The notes under the pieces: generated by a model
Told to the model about the DNA's origin: nothing
What the model saw: only the letters and a program-made list of their open reading frames with translations
Database searches by the model: none
Position numbers and translations under genes: made by a program
Assembly: GCF_029223865.1 (NCBI RefSeq)
Contig: NZ_CP119520.1
Coordinates: forward strand, 558,001 to 622,000
Direction: 5' to 3'
Source of the DNA: Telluria mixta
GTDB lineage: Bacteria; Pseudomonadota; Gammaproteobacteria; Burkholderiales; Burkholderiaceae_D
DNA length: 64,000 nucleotides
Part shown: positions 56,655 to 64,000 of the stretch, one piece after another
How positions within the stretch are numbered: the stretch's first letter is position 1
Layout: each line of letters starts with the position of its first letter

Positions 56655-57599
56655 TCAGAACTCCAGGACGACGTTGCTGTATTTGGGATCGTTGAAGGTC
56701 TCGTCGATGGCCTTCGCGAACGGGGTGCTCTGCACCTTGAACATGCCGGGCCAGTCGATCACCTCGAAGCTGTCGCGCGCGACGAGCGCCGCCAGCTGCT
56801 GCGTCGTGAACGGCGGGTTGCTGTCGAACTTGCCCCACACCCAGAGCAGCGCGTAGAACAGGCTGTACGGGATTTTGACGATCGGCGTCTTCGCACGGGT
56901 CACGCGCTTGATCTCGCGGATGATGTCGATGTAGTCGACTTCCTCGTGGCCCGAGATGTTGTAGACGCCTGTGATGGACGGATCCTCGATGCAGCCGATG
57001 ATGACGTTGCAGAAGTCGCCCACGTACAAGGGCTGGCGCATGTAGCGGCCGTGGCCCGGGATCGGGAACACGGGCACCTTGCTCATGAAGCGCGACAGCC
57101 AGCCCAGGTGCTTGCGGTCGAACCAGCCGAACATCAGGGTCGGACGCAAAATCGGGCACGGGATGCCGCTCGCCAGCACCATCGCTTCCTGCTCGCGCTT
57201 CGAACGCGTGTAGAAATCGTCGGCGACGGACACGACGACCGAGGAGCTGATCGCGACGAGGCGCGTGTTCGGCTGGCCCTTGATGATGTCGAGCTGGAGG
57301 CGCGTCGCGTCGACGTTGTTACGCACGAAGTCGTTCCAGTCGTTGCCGCCGATCTGCGCCTGCAGCATGACGACGGTGGAACCGTCCGTGAAGTGGCGCG
57401 ACCACTCGCCCGGCTCGGCGAGATCCGCGTATTCGACGGTGATGTCGGGCTGGACTTCACGGAGCACGTCGAGGTTGGCGCGGTGCTTGTCCAGCACGAC
57501 GATGTTGCGGTAGCCGCGCGCTTTCAGGCGCGCGATAAGGTTTTGTCCGACCAGCCCGGCGCCGCCGGGCAGGATGATCTTGCGGTTCAAATCAGTCAT
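56655..57599 (-). CDS. NAD-dependent epimerase/dehydratase (extended SDR)
   Basis: A 314-residue extended short-chain dehydrogenase. Rossmann motif GGAGLVGQNLIARL near residue 13, a serine run AISSSVVVSVADD near residue 117 and the catalytic YTRSK near residue 131 are kept. It probably acts on a nucleotide- or lipid-bound sugar. The gene lies nine bases after the larger GT-C-like gene and abuts the UGM-like gene, so it belongs to the same operon. The exact substrate is unknown. Confidence 0.87.
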   Translation of the reverse strand: MTDLNRKIILPGGAGLVGQNLIARLKARGYRNIVVLDKHRANLDVLREVQPDITVEYADLAEPGEWSRHFTDGSTVVMLQAQIGGNDWNDFVRNNVDATRLQLDIIKGQPNTRLVAISSSVVVSVADDFYTRSKREQEAMVLASGIPCPILRPTLMFGWFDRKHLGWLSRFMSKVPVFPIPGHGRYMRQPLYVGDFCNVIIGCIEDPSITGVYNISGHEEVDYIDIIREIKRVTRAKTPIVKIPYSLFYALLWVWGKFDSNPPFTTQQLAALVARDSFEVIDWPGMFKVQSTPFAKAIDETFNDPKYSNVVLEF

Positions 57600-57608
57600 T
57601 CTGGTTCC

Positions 57609-59606
57609 TCATCGGATGCCGTACAGCGAGACGCCGAGCAGACGGTCGTCCGGCGACCAGCCGTACTGCTTGGGCGAGACAGGATGCGCGATCCTGAGTT
57701 CGATATGCTGGGGTGCGGTCGGGTCGGCGCCCAGCGGGATCTTGATCTGGCGGCGCATCTCGAAATTGTTGAAATCCCAGCCGCCCGCGGGCTGGCCGTT
57801 CACGAGGACGTCGACGTGCTGGCTGAACGTCTTCACCGGCATGAAGCTGCCCAGGTCCAGGTGGACTTGGCCCTGGCGCTTGGGATCGGCGGGCAGGTTG
57901 ATCTCCGCGACCGGGCCCGTCGACCACACGAAGTCCGTCTCGATGTCGGCCCAGCCTTTACCCAGGATCGTGCGGAAGTAATCCTTGTGGTCGACGAGGT
58001 TCGTGTACGCGACCGGCGTGAGCACGCGGCCGTGGCGATACAGCAGCAGGCCCTGGCCCTGGAAGTCCGGCTCTTCCGCGACCATGTCCGCCGTGCGCGT
58101 GGGCCGTACGAAGAAGCGGCGCTGCGTGTTCAACTCTTCCGGACGGCAGCGGGCCGGCTTGGTGAACAGGATGTGCCAGTGCTCGTTCATGCAGAACAGG
58201 TCCTCGCCCTGGCGGCGCGCATGGAGCTGCAGCGCGACGACGTTGCCCCACACGTATTCCCACGCGATGCCGTTCTGCTCGATGTCCAGCACGATGCGGC
58301 CCGTGCCGGGCAGCTTGCGCAGCTGGTCATACAGCTGCGCGGAGCCCGGGATGTCGTACAGGTCGTCGTAGAACGCCGGCTTCTTGACCGCATTGCCCGT
58401 GGCAACGACGGCCGCGACGGTCACGATGCCGGCGGCGATGACCTTCGCGTTCCAGCGCACGGCTTCGTACAGGTACAAAAGCCCCAGGCCCGCAGCCAGC
58501 GCCGGCACCGAATAGTAGAACAGGCCCACGTAGACGAGGTCGAGGTGGTCGATGCCGAACTTGGCATAGAACAGCAGCGCCGCCGACGCCGCGACGAACG
58601 CGAAGCCGAGCGCGCGCGCATCGCGCAGGAACGTCTTCGATGCGGCGCGCACACCTGTCAGCAGCAGCAACGCCACGGCCACACCCCAGATCCAGGCATG
58701 GCCCGGCTTCCAGAACAGGCCGACGAACGCCAGGGCCTCCGCCAGCGCGTTGTGCTTGTCGTTGCGGCCGAAGGCGATATAGCCGTAGACGGGGCCCGGA
58801 AAATCGACGATGGTCGCGATGATCAGCGGGACGAAGAACAGGAACAGGATGCCGACGGAGATCAGGATGTCGCGGCGATGGCGCACGAGGAAGCCGGGCG
58901 CCAGGATGCGCCGCTCCGGATCGCGCAGCGTGACCAGGAGGTTCGCGGCCAGCATCACGATCAGCATCACGCCCAGCATCGGGACGAACGACACGTGGCC
59001 GTTGATGACGAAGCCGCTCGAGACGGCGAGCGTACGCAGCGCGTCCGTATGGCCCCAGGCCAGCCGCGCGATCGACAGCACGACGACGGCGAACGGCAGG
59101 ATGTACAGGTCGGGGAACCAGATGCCGAGGAAGACGGATGGTTCGCACAGGCCCAGGACGGCCGTGAACACGAGCGTGAACATCAGCGCGGGCAGCACGG
59201 CGCCCACCATGCGGCGCACCAGCGCGAACACGGTCACGATCCACGCGGCGCTGTACAGGCACACGGCCAGCAGCTGGCCCGAGAACGGCGACGGCGCCAC
59301 GTGCAGCCAGTCGTGGAACACCAGTTCGCCGAACGCCAGCACGTACAGGATCGCGGGGCCCGGGTGGTTCACGCCGATGCGCGAGTAGTTCCCGTACAGG
59401 AGGTGCAGGCGCTTGGCGTCGAGGATCAGGAGGCTGTTGGCGCCAAAGTCGCCCATTTCGTGCAGCACCTTGTTGGCATCGATGTGCCACTGGAAGACCA
59501 TGAGCACGATGGCGATCGCGACGAACAACAGGACGTTCGGCGACAGGGTACGGGCGTTCAGCAACGGTTTGCGGTCGTCGGCGACGAAGGAAGAAGGACG
59601 GTTCAT
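57609..59606 (-). CDS. GT-C-like multi-pass membrane protein with C-terminal beta-sandwich, candidate pentosyltransferase
   Basis: A 665-residue protein: about ten or more membrane helices, then a large periplasmic C-terminal part. The loop after the first helix has HEMGDFGANSLLILDAKRLH, with acidic E and D in the place of the acidic motif of GT-C enzymes; the second conserved block is VNHPGPAILYVLAFGEL. The last 150 residues look like a beta-sandwich (DFVWSTGPVAEINLP, VDVLVNGQPAGGWDFNNFE, SPDDRLLGVSLYGIR). I infer it transfers a sugar from a polyprenyl phosphate. GGAGG lies eight bases before the ATG at 59606, which is one base after the stop of its paralogue. Confidence 0.75.
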   Translation of the reverse strand: MNRPSSFVADDRKPLLNARTLSPNVLLFVAIAIVLMVFQWHIDANKVLHEMGDFGANSLLILDAKRLHLLYGNYSRIGVNHPGPAILYVLAFGELVFHDWLHVAPSPFSGQLLAVCLYSAAWIVTVFALVRRMVGAVLPALMFTLVFTAVLGLCEPSVFLGIWFPDLYILPFAVVVLSIARLAWGHTDALRTLAVSSGFVINGHVSFVPMLGVMLIVMLAANLLVTLRDPERRILAPGFLVRHRRDILISVGILFLFFVPLIIATIVDFPGPVYGYIAFGRNDKHNALAEALAFVGLFWKPGHAWIWGVAVALLLLTGVRAASKTFLRDARALGFAFVAASAALLFYAKFGIDHLDLVYVGLFYYSVPALAAGLGLLYLYEAVRWNAKVIAAGIVTVAAVVATGNAVKKPAFYDDLYDIPGSAQLYDQLRKLPGTGRIVLDIEQNGIAWEYVWGNVVALQLHARRQGEDLFCMNEHWHILFTKPARCRPEELNTQRRFFVRPTRTADMVAEEPDFQGQGLLLYRHGRVLTPVAYTNLVDHKDYFRTILGKGWADIETDFVWSTGPVAEINLPADPKRQGQVHLDLGSFMPVKTFSQHVDVLVNGQPAGGWDFNNFEMRRQIKIPLGADPTAPQHIELRIAHPVSPKQYGWSPDDRLLGVSLYGIR

Positions 59607-59607
59607 A

Positions 59608-61185
59608 TCATTGGCCTCCAGCGGTGGCGATGGGCGCCGGCGCGGCGCGGTGCAGTGCAAGGTGGGCGGCCTCGACGTCGGGTTTGCCCTGGACGGGATC
59701 GCGCGGGCCGGCCTGGTGCACGTCGTAGCGGCGGTTGTGCGCCACCTCCTCCGGCGTGCAGCGGCCTGCGTGCGTGAACGAGATGTGCCAGTGCTCGTTC
59801 ACGCACACGAGGTCGACGTGGCGGCGCTTGGCATAGGCCTGCAGCCCCAGCACGTGGCCCCAGATCTCGCCCCACGTCTCGTCTTTCTGTTCAAGGTCCA
59901 GCACGATGCGTCCGCTGCCCGGCTGGGCGCGCAAGGCGTCGTACAGGGCCGGGATGTCCGGACGGTTGTAGAACACGGTGTACATCGGATCCTGTTTCGC
60001 CTGGTGCCAGATGCCGCCCAGCGCCCACAAGGTCAGCACGGCCGCGACGGCGGTCTTCGCCGTGCCCGCGCCGCCGGCCTGGAACACGATCAGCGCCAGC
60101 AGCGCGCAGGCGAGCGCCGGCACCGCGTAATAGAACAGCGCGATGTAGTTGTAGTCCAGGTTGTCGACGCCGACCTTCACGTAGAACAGCACGGCCACGG
60201 TCGCGGCGACGAACGCCGCGCCGAGCGCACGCGCCGCGCGGCCGATGCCCCGCCCTTTGGCGCCGCCGCCATCCACGAGCAGCAGCACGAGCAGCGCCAG
60301 GCCGCACGCGACGGACGGTCCGGCGCCCCAGTAGGCGGACACGTAACGCACCGTCTGCTCCAGCGTATTGCCCTTGTTGTCGTGGCCGAACCGCAGGTAG
60401 TCGGCCACCGGTCCGGGCCAGTGGCGGACGGTCGCCACGATCAGCGGCACGAAGAACAGGAACAGCAGGCCGACGGCGGTAAGTAGCGCGCGGCGGTTTG
60501 CGCGCAGCCAGCCGGGAGACAGCACGCGCAGCGCGCGGTCGTCGCGCGTCGTCAGGAGGTTCACGGCCAGCACGACGATCAGTATCACGCCCAGCATCGG
60601 CACGAACGACACGTGGCCGTTGATCAGGAAGCCGCTCGCGATGGCCAGCGCCTTGAGGCTGTCCGCATGGCCGTGCACGAGGCGCGCGATCGCCACCAGC
60701 GTGGCCGCATACGGCAGCACGTACAGGTGCGGGAACCAGATGCCGTTGACGATCGCATGGTCGCTGCGCGCGATCATGAGCACCACGACGGCGGCGAACA
60801 GCAGCGCGGGCACGAGCGCCGCGCCGCTCCTGCGCACCAGGGCGACGATCAGCACGATCCAGGCAGCGTTGTACAGGCAGCCCGCGACCACCTGGCCGGA
60901 CAGCGGCGACGGCACGAGGTGCAGCCAGTCGTGCAGGACCAGCTCGCCGAAGGCCAGCACGTACAGGATCGCGGGGCCGGGGTGGTTGAAGCCGACGCGC
61001 GAGTAGTTGCCGACGGCGAGGTGCAGCCGCTTGGCATCCTGGATCAGCAGGCTGTTGGCCGCGAAGTCGCCGACCTCGTGGTTGACCGTGAGGATAGGGC
61101 CGATCTGGCTGGCGATCAGCGCGCAGGCGACCAGCACGAACAGCAGTGCCCAGGTCAGGAAGCGCGAACGTGGCGTATCCGGCAT
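59608..61185 (-). CDS. GT-C-like membrane protein, shorter paralogue, candidate pentosyltransferase
   Basis: A 525-residue paralogue of the next gene downstream. It shares NHEVGDFAANSLLIQDAKRL, FNHPGPAILYVLAFGELVLH and NGHVSFVPMLGVILIV, the helix count, and the periplasmic NEHWHISFTHAGRC segment, but lacks the C-terminal beta-sandwich. The tandem pair probably arose by duplication; one may add the first sugar and the other extend the chain, by analogy with GT-C pairs. It starts four bases after the dprE2 stop. Confidence 0.75.
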   Translation of the reverse strand: MPDTPRSRFLTWALLFVLVACALIASQIGPILTVNHEVGDFAANSLLIQDAKRLHLAVGNYSRVGFNHPGPAILYVLAFGELVLHDWLHLVPSPLSGQVVAGCLYNAAWIVLIVALVRRSGAALVPALLFAAVVVLMIARSDHAIVNGIWFPHLYVLPYAATLVAIARLVHGHADSLKALAIASGFLINGHVSFVPMLGVILIVVLAVNLLTTRDDRALRVLSPGWLRANRRALLTAVGLLFLFFVPLIVATVRHWPGPVADYLRFGHDNKGNTLEQTVRYVSAYWGAGPSVACGLALLVLLLVDGGGAKGRGIGRAARALGAAFVAATVAVLFYVKVGVDNLDYNYIALFYYAVPALACALLALIVFQAGGAGTAKTAVAAVLTLWALGGIWHQAKQDPMYTVFYNRPDIPALYDALRAQPGSGRIVLDLEQKDETWGEIWGHVLGLQAYAKRRHVDLVCVNEHWHISFTHAGRCTPEEVAHNRRYDVHQAGPRDPVQGKPDVEAAHLALHRAAPAPIATAGGQ

Positions 61186-61189
61186 GACG

Positions 61190-61951
61190 TCAAATGTTCA
61201 TCTTGTTGAAGACAAACGCCGGCAGGTGGCGGATGATCATCATGATCACGAACCACTTGCCCGGCGCGTACACGACCGGCTTGCCGGCGGCGGAACCGTC
61301 GACGATCTGGCGCGCGACCTGTTCGACGGGCGCGAGGCCCTTTTGCGGCAGGTGCGCCGTCATCGGCGTCGCCGTCGGCCCCGGTTTGACCAGCACGACC
61401 TTCAAATTGCTCCCGCTGCCGGCCAGGCGGTGCTGCAGGCCCTGCGCGTAGCGCGTGACGAGGCCCTTGGCCGCGCCGTACACATAGTTCGAACGGCGCC
61501 CGCGGTCGCCCGCGACGGAGCCGATGATCGTGATGACGCCGCCCACGGGTTCCATGTGGCCGGCGAACGCTTCCGCGAACAGCACGGGCGACACGCCGTT
61601 CACGTCCAGCGCCTCGTACGCGGCAGCGAGGTCGCGCTGGCATTGCTGCTGGTCCGGCAGCGAGCCGTGCGCGATCAGCACCTGCTGCGGCATGCCGTCC
61701 GCGACGATGCCGTCGGTGAGCAGCCGGATCGCGCGCGGATCGGAAAAGTCGACGGTGCGGACAAGCACGGTGGCGCCGCGCACGCGCAGGTCCGCGGCCA
61801 CGCGTTCCAGGCGGCCGGCGTCGCGGCCGACAAGGGTCAGCGCGAGGGCCCCTTCGACCGGGCGGTGCCCGGTCGCCCACAGGCGCGCGCAATGCTCGGC
61901 GATCGAAGAAGTCGCACCGACGATCACGATGCGTTGGAGGGAATCCGGCAT
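61190..61951 (-). CDS. dprE2: DprE2-like SDR (decaprenylphosphoryl-2-keto-ribose reductase)
   Basis: A 253-residue classical SDR. It has the N-terminal GATSSIAEHCARLWA, the catalytic serine and YxxxK in SVAGDRGRRSNYVYGAAKGL, and a C-terminus PVVYAPGKWFVIMMIIRHLP that follows, from memory, the Mycobacterium DprE2 ending (WAPAAFRYVMMVLRHIP). DprE2 reduces the 2-keto intermediate to decaprenylphosphoryl-D-arabinose. It lies one base after the dprE1 stop. The family match is strong; the lipid chain used here is unknown. Confidence 0.88.
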   Translation of the reverse strand: MPDSLQRIVIVGATSSIAEHCARLWATGHRPVEGALALTLVGRDAGRLERVAADLRVRGATVLVRTVDFSDPRAIRLLTDGIVADGMPQQVLIAHGSLPDQQQCQRDLAAAYEALDVNGVSPVLFAEAFAGHMEPVGGVITIIGSVAGDRGRRSNYVYGAAKGLVTRYAQGLQHRLAGSGSNLKVVLVKPGPTATPMTAHLPQKGLAPVEQVARQIVDGSAAGKPVVYAPGKWFVIMMIIRHLPAFVFNKMNI

Positions 61952-61952
61952 A

Positions 61953-63248
61953 TCAGCTTCCTATCAGACGGCGCGACATCGACGAGCTGATGCCCGGGTC
62001 GCGGTATTGCAAGAATTCGGCCAGGCGCGGGTAGCCCGATTCGAACAGGTCGCGCGGCATACGCGCATCCTTGGCCGCGTAGATACGCCCGCCCGCGTCG
62101 CGCACGATGGCGTCCAGGCGGTCGAACAGGGCGTTCGTCCGCTCGCCGCGGTTCGGAAAATCCAGCGCCAACGTGACGCCGGGCCGCGGAAAACTCATCA
62201 TGCCGCGGCTCGCGCGGTCGCCGAAGGTTTTCAGCACGGCCAGGAACGAGCCCTGCCCCGACGCCTTGATCGTTTCCAGCATCGCCTGGATCGCGACGCG
62301 TCCCGCCTCGCGCGGCACGACGCTCTGGTACTGGTAAAACCCGCGCGGGCCGTACATGCGGTTCCAGTCGTGCAGGTTGTCCAGCGGGTATGTGTACTTC
62401 TCGAAGTGCGCGATGGCGTAGCCGGCCTTCAGCACGTTGGCGCGGTAATACGTCTCGTTGAACGCGCGCAGCGAGAGGCCGTTCACGAGCGACACGGGCG
62501 GCACGAACGGCACCCGCTTCGGTTTGCGGCCGGACTGGGCTTCGCGGTCCGGAATCCCGGCGAGATTCGCGCGGAAGAACAGGCCGCGGCCGATGCCGGA
62601 CAGGCAGTCGACCCACGACACCGTCTGCTCCCAGCCGGCCTCGGAGCTGTCGGCCAGCGCGAAGAATTCGTCGAGGTTGCGGTATGGGACCGTGTCGGTC
62701 ACGAGCCAGGGCCCGGACACGCGCCGCAACTGCAGCTCGGCCTCGACGATCACGCCCGTGAGGCCCATGCCGCCGACGGTGGCCGCGAACCAGCCCGGCT
62801 CGATGTCCGGCCCGCAATCGATCACGCGGCCGTCCGTGCGCGCCAGGCGCAGGCCCAGCACGTGGTCGCCGAACGACCCGAGCACGTGATGGTTCTTGCC
62901 GTGCACGTCGTTGGCGATGGCGCCGCCCACCGTGATCATCTGCGTGCCCGGCGTGACCGGCAGCAGCCAGCCGCGGGCGATGCTCATGCGCTGGATGTTG
63001 CGCAGCAGCACGCCCGCTTCGCAGCGCAGGCGGCCGGTGGCAGGATCGAACGCGATGAAGCGGTCCAGGCCCGTCATGCGCCACAGGCGCCCGTCCGGGT
63101 TCAGGCACACGTCGCCATAGCTGCGCGCATTGCCCTGCGCGAGGCCGCGGCTGCCCGCGACGGCGCGCACGGCCTGGTCGCGGTCGGACAGCGGGACCAG
63201 GTCGTGTTCGTGGCTGTCCAGCCGGCCCCACGACGAAACTTTTACCAT
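61953..63248 (-). CDS. dprE1: DprE1-like FAD oxidase (decaprenylphosphoryl-ribose 2'-oxidase)
   Basis: A 431-residue VAO/PCMH-type flavoprotein: GNARSYGDVCLN near residue 38, PVTPGTQMITVGGAIANDVH and GKNHHVLGSFGDHVLGLRLA near residues 96-130. These match DprE1 of Mycobacterium as I remember it ([20 protein letters not shown]). DprE1 oxidises C2 of decaprenylphosphoryl-ribose, the first step of its epimerisation to arabinose. The stretch aligned with the benzothiazinone-target cysteine reads GVTLALDFP, i.e. alanine at residue 361. The ATG overlaps the UbiA stop by seven bases. Confidence 0.9.
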   Translation of the reverse strand: MVKVSSWGRLDSHEHDLVPLSDRDQAVRAVAGSRGLAQGNARSYGDVCLNPDGRLWRMTGLDRFIAFDPATGRLRCEAGVLLRNIQRMSIARGWLLPVTPGTQMITVGGAIANDVHGKNHHVLGSFGDHVLGLRLARTDGRVIDCGPDIEPGWFAATVGGMGLTGVIVEAELQLRRVSGPWLVTDTVPYRNLDEFFALADSSEAGWEQTVSWVDCLSGIGRGLFFRANLAGIPDREAQSGRKPKRVPFVPPVSLVNGLSLRAFNETYYRANVLKAGYAIAHFEKYTYPLDNLHDWNRMYGPRGFYQYQSVVPREAGRVAIQAMLETIKASGQGSFLAVLKTFGDRASRGMMSFPRPGVTLALDFPNRGERTNALFDRLDAIVRDAGGRIYAAKDARMPRDLFESGYPRLAEFLQYRDPGISSSMSRRLIGS

Positions 63249-64000
63249 GGCCACCCGAGGGCGCCGACGACGAGCGCGGCGCCGAATGCGAGTCCGGCCA
63301 GCTGGCTGGCGCGGTCCTTCACGGCGAACACCACGGGGTCGTCGTGCATGTGGCCGCGGTGCGCCTGCATCCAGATCCAGCTGATCCAGAAGATCAGCAC
63401 GGGCACGGCGCCCCACACGGCTTCCGGACGTTCGTACAGTTCGAGCACGACTTCGCTGTTCAGGTACAGCGCCAGCACGACGGCGGATGCGTAGCCGGCC
63501 GTGACGCCGAGGTTCAGCACGAGCGGCTCGTCGCTCGTGTAATAACCGCGGCCATGCACCTTCTGCTTGCCGGACAGCGCCTGCGATTTCAGCTCGGCAT
63601 AGCGCTTCACGAACGCCAGCGAGAGGAACAGGAACACGGAAAACGCCAGCAGCCAGAACGACAGCGGCATCGACAGCGCGGCCGCGCCGGCCGTGATGCG
63701 CAAGGTGTACAGCATGGCGAGCGTGATGCAGTCCAGGAGGATCACGCGTTTCAAACCCCACGAGTACACGCACGTGAGCACGAAATAGAACAGGAGCCAG
63801 GGCAGGAACGTACCGCCGACGAAGGCCCCGAGCGCGAGACTGACGGCAAGCAGCACGGGCGCGAGCACGACGCCCTGCCAGGCCGGCACGGCGCCGGAGG
63901 CGAACGGGCGCAGGCGCTTGCGCGGGTGGGCGCGGTCGCTCTCCAGGTCCAGCAGATCGTTGGCGATGTAGACGGTCGACGCGCACAGGCTGAACGAGAC
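63242..64000 (-). CDS. UbiA-family polyprenyl-phosphate phosphoribosyltransferase-like protein (N-terminus outside the window)
   Basis: The visible 252 C-terminal residues are an integral membrane prenyltransferase-type protein with the metal-binding motif NDLLDLESDRAHPRKR at the right edge and a second acidic region (VKDRASQ) near the C-terminus. The pattern NDxxDxxxDRxHPxKR is that of decaprenyl-phosphate 5-phosphoribosyltransferase (Rv3806c) relatives. Such an enzyme places phosphoribose on a polyprenyl phosphate, the first step before DprE1 and DprE2. The start lies beyond the window, so N-terminal fusions (e.g. a HAD phosphatase) cannot be judged. Confidence 0.85.
   Translation of the reverse strand, partial: VSFSLCASTVYIANDLLDLESDRAHPRKRLRPFASGAVPAWQGVVLAPVLLAVSLALGAFVGGTFLPWLLFYFVLTCVYSWGLKRVILLDCITLAMLYTLRITAGAAALSMPLSFWLLAFSVFLFLSLAFVKRYAELKSQALSGKQKVHGRGYYTSDEPLVLNLGVTAGYASAVVLALYLNSEVVLELYERPEAVWGAVPVLIFWISWIWMQAHRGHMHDDPVVFAVKDRASQLAGLAFGAALVVGALGWPW

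Noticed and set aside
55650..59777. 1375-codon plus-strand frame across three genes of the pentose-lipid operon
   Set aside because: It spans several well-supported minus-strand genes, has His/Arg/Val/Ala-rich low-complexity sequence and no ribosome site.

Overview
The window is a stretch of G+C-rich chromosome from a Gram-negative betaproteobacterium. Gene content and order fit the Oxalobacteraceae, close to Massilia/Telluria. Pointers are yhdP divergent from glnE, glnA followed by a DUF4124 gene and glnL-glnG, an orphan rnfB-like gene beside nth, intracellular polyhydroxyalkanoate (PHA) genes, and four large TonB-dependent receptors. This placement is by recognition; no database search was run. 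I see no rRNA, tRNA, CRISPR array, insertion sequence or prophage.

Layout. 1-4.3 kb: partial yhdP (minus) and glnE (plus). 4.3-10.5 kb: two tandem paralogous TonB-dependent receptors; the first has a long leader hairpin that buries its Shine-Dalgarno sequence. 10.6-15.4 kb: map, gap, tkt and rsmE. 15.4-23.7 kb: two further TonB receptors flanking an FAD oxidoreductase, both with palindrome-rich AT-rich leaders. 23.7-30.4 kb: corA, then the nitrogen block (glnG, glnL, DUF4124 protein, glnA) with a sigma-54 promoter and three evenly spaced NtrC-type sites, then a rhodanese gene. 30.5-42.6 kb: NHL and Asp-box lipoproteins, an orphan TAXI binding protein next to an oversized class A PBP, a CinA-type protein, EI24 and sterol-desaturase proteins, a polysaccharide deacetylase and a beta-propeller. 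42.8-51 kb: FKBP, acyl-CoA-binding protein, PHA-granule protein, a thermolysin-type peptidase, fdxA with its reductase, the PHB depolymerase, a VOC protein, a 55-residue small protein, an rnfB-like ferredoxin and nth. 51-54.8 kb: cupin and AraC regulator, then an ExbB/ExbD operon whose third gene is not an ordinary TonB. 54.9-64 kb: a compact minus-strand operon cut by the window edge.

How the genes work together. GlnE adenylylates the glutamine synthetase encoded by glnA. NtrB/NtrC (glnL/glnG) should activate glnA through the sigma-54 promoter and upstream sites, so both the transcriptional and the covalent control of nitrogen assimilation lie in this window. FdxA and the TrxB-like ferredoxin reductase probably form an electron-transfer pair. 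PhaZ and the granule-region protein belong to PHB storage.

Most interesting region. The last operon encodes recognisable counterparts of all three mycobacterial enzymes that make decaprenyl-phosphoryl-D-arabinose: a UbiA-type phosphoribosyltransferase (partial), DprE1 and DprE2. They are followed by two paralogous GT-C-like membrane proteins, an extended SDR, a UGM-like flavoprotein and a GtrA protein. I infer a lipid-linked pentose pathway, probably D-arabinofuranose, feeding a cell-surface glycan or glycoprotein. The neighbouring ExbB-ExbD operon, with a membrane-anchored coiled-coil and beta-sandwich protein in the TonB position, is a second candidate for an undescribed machine.
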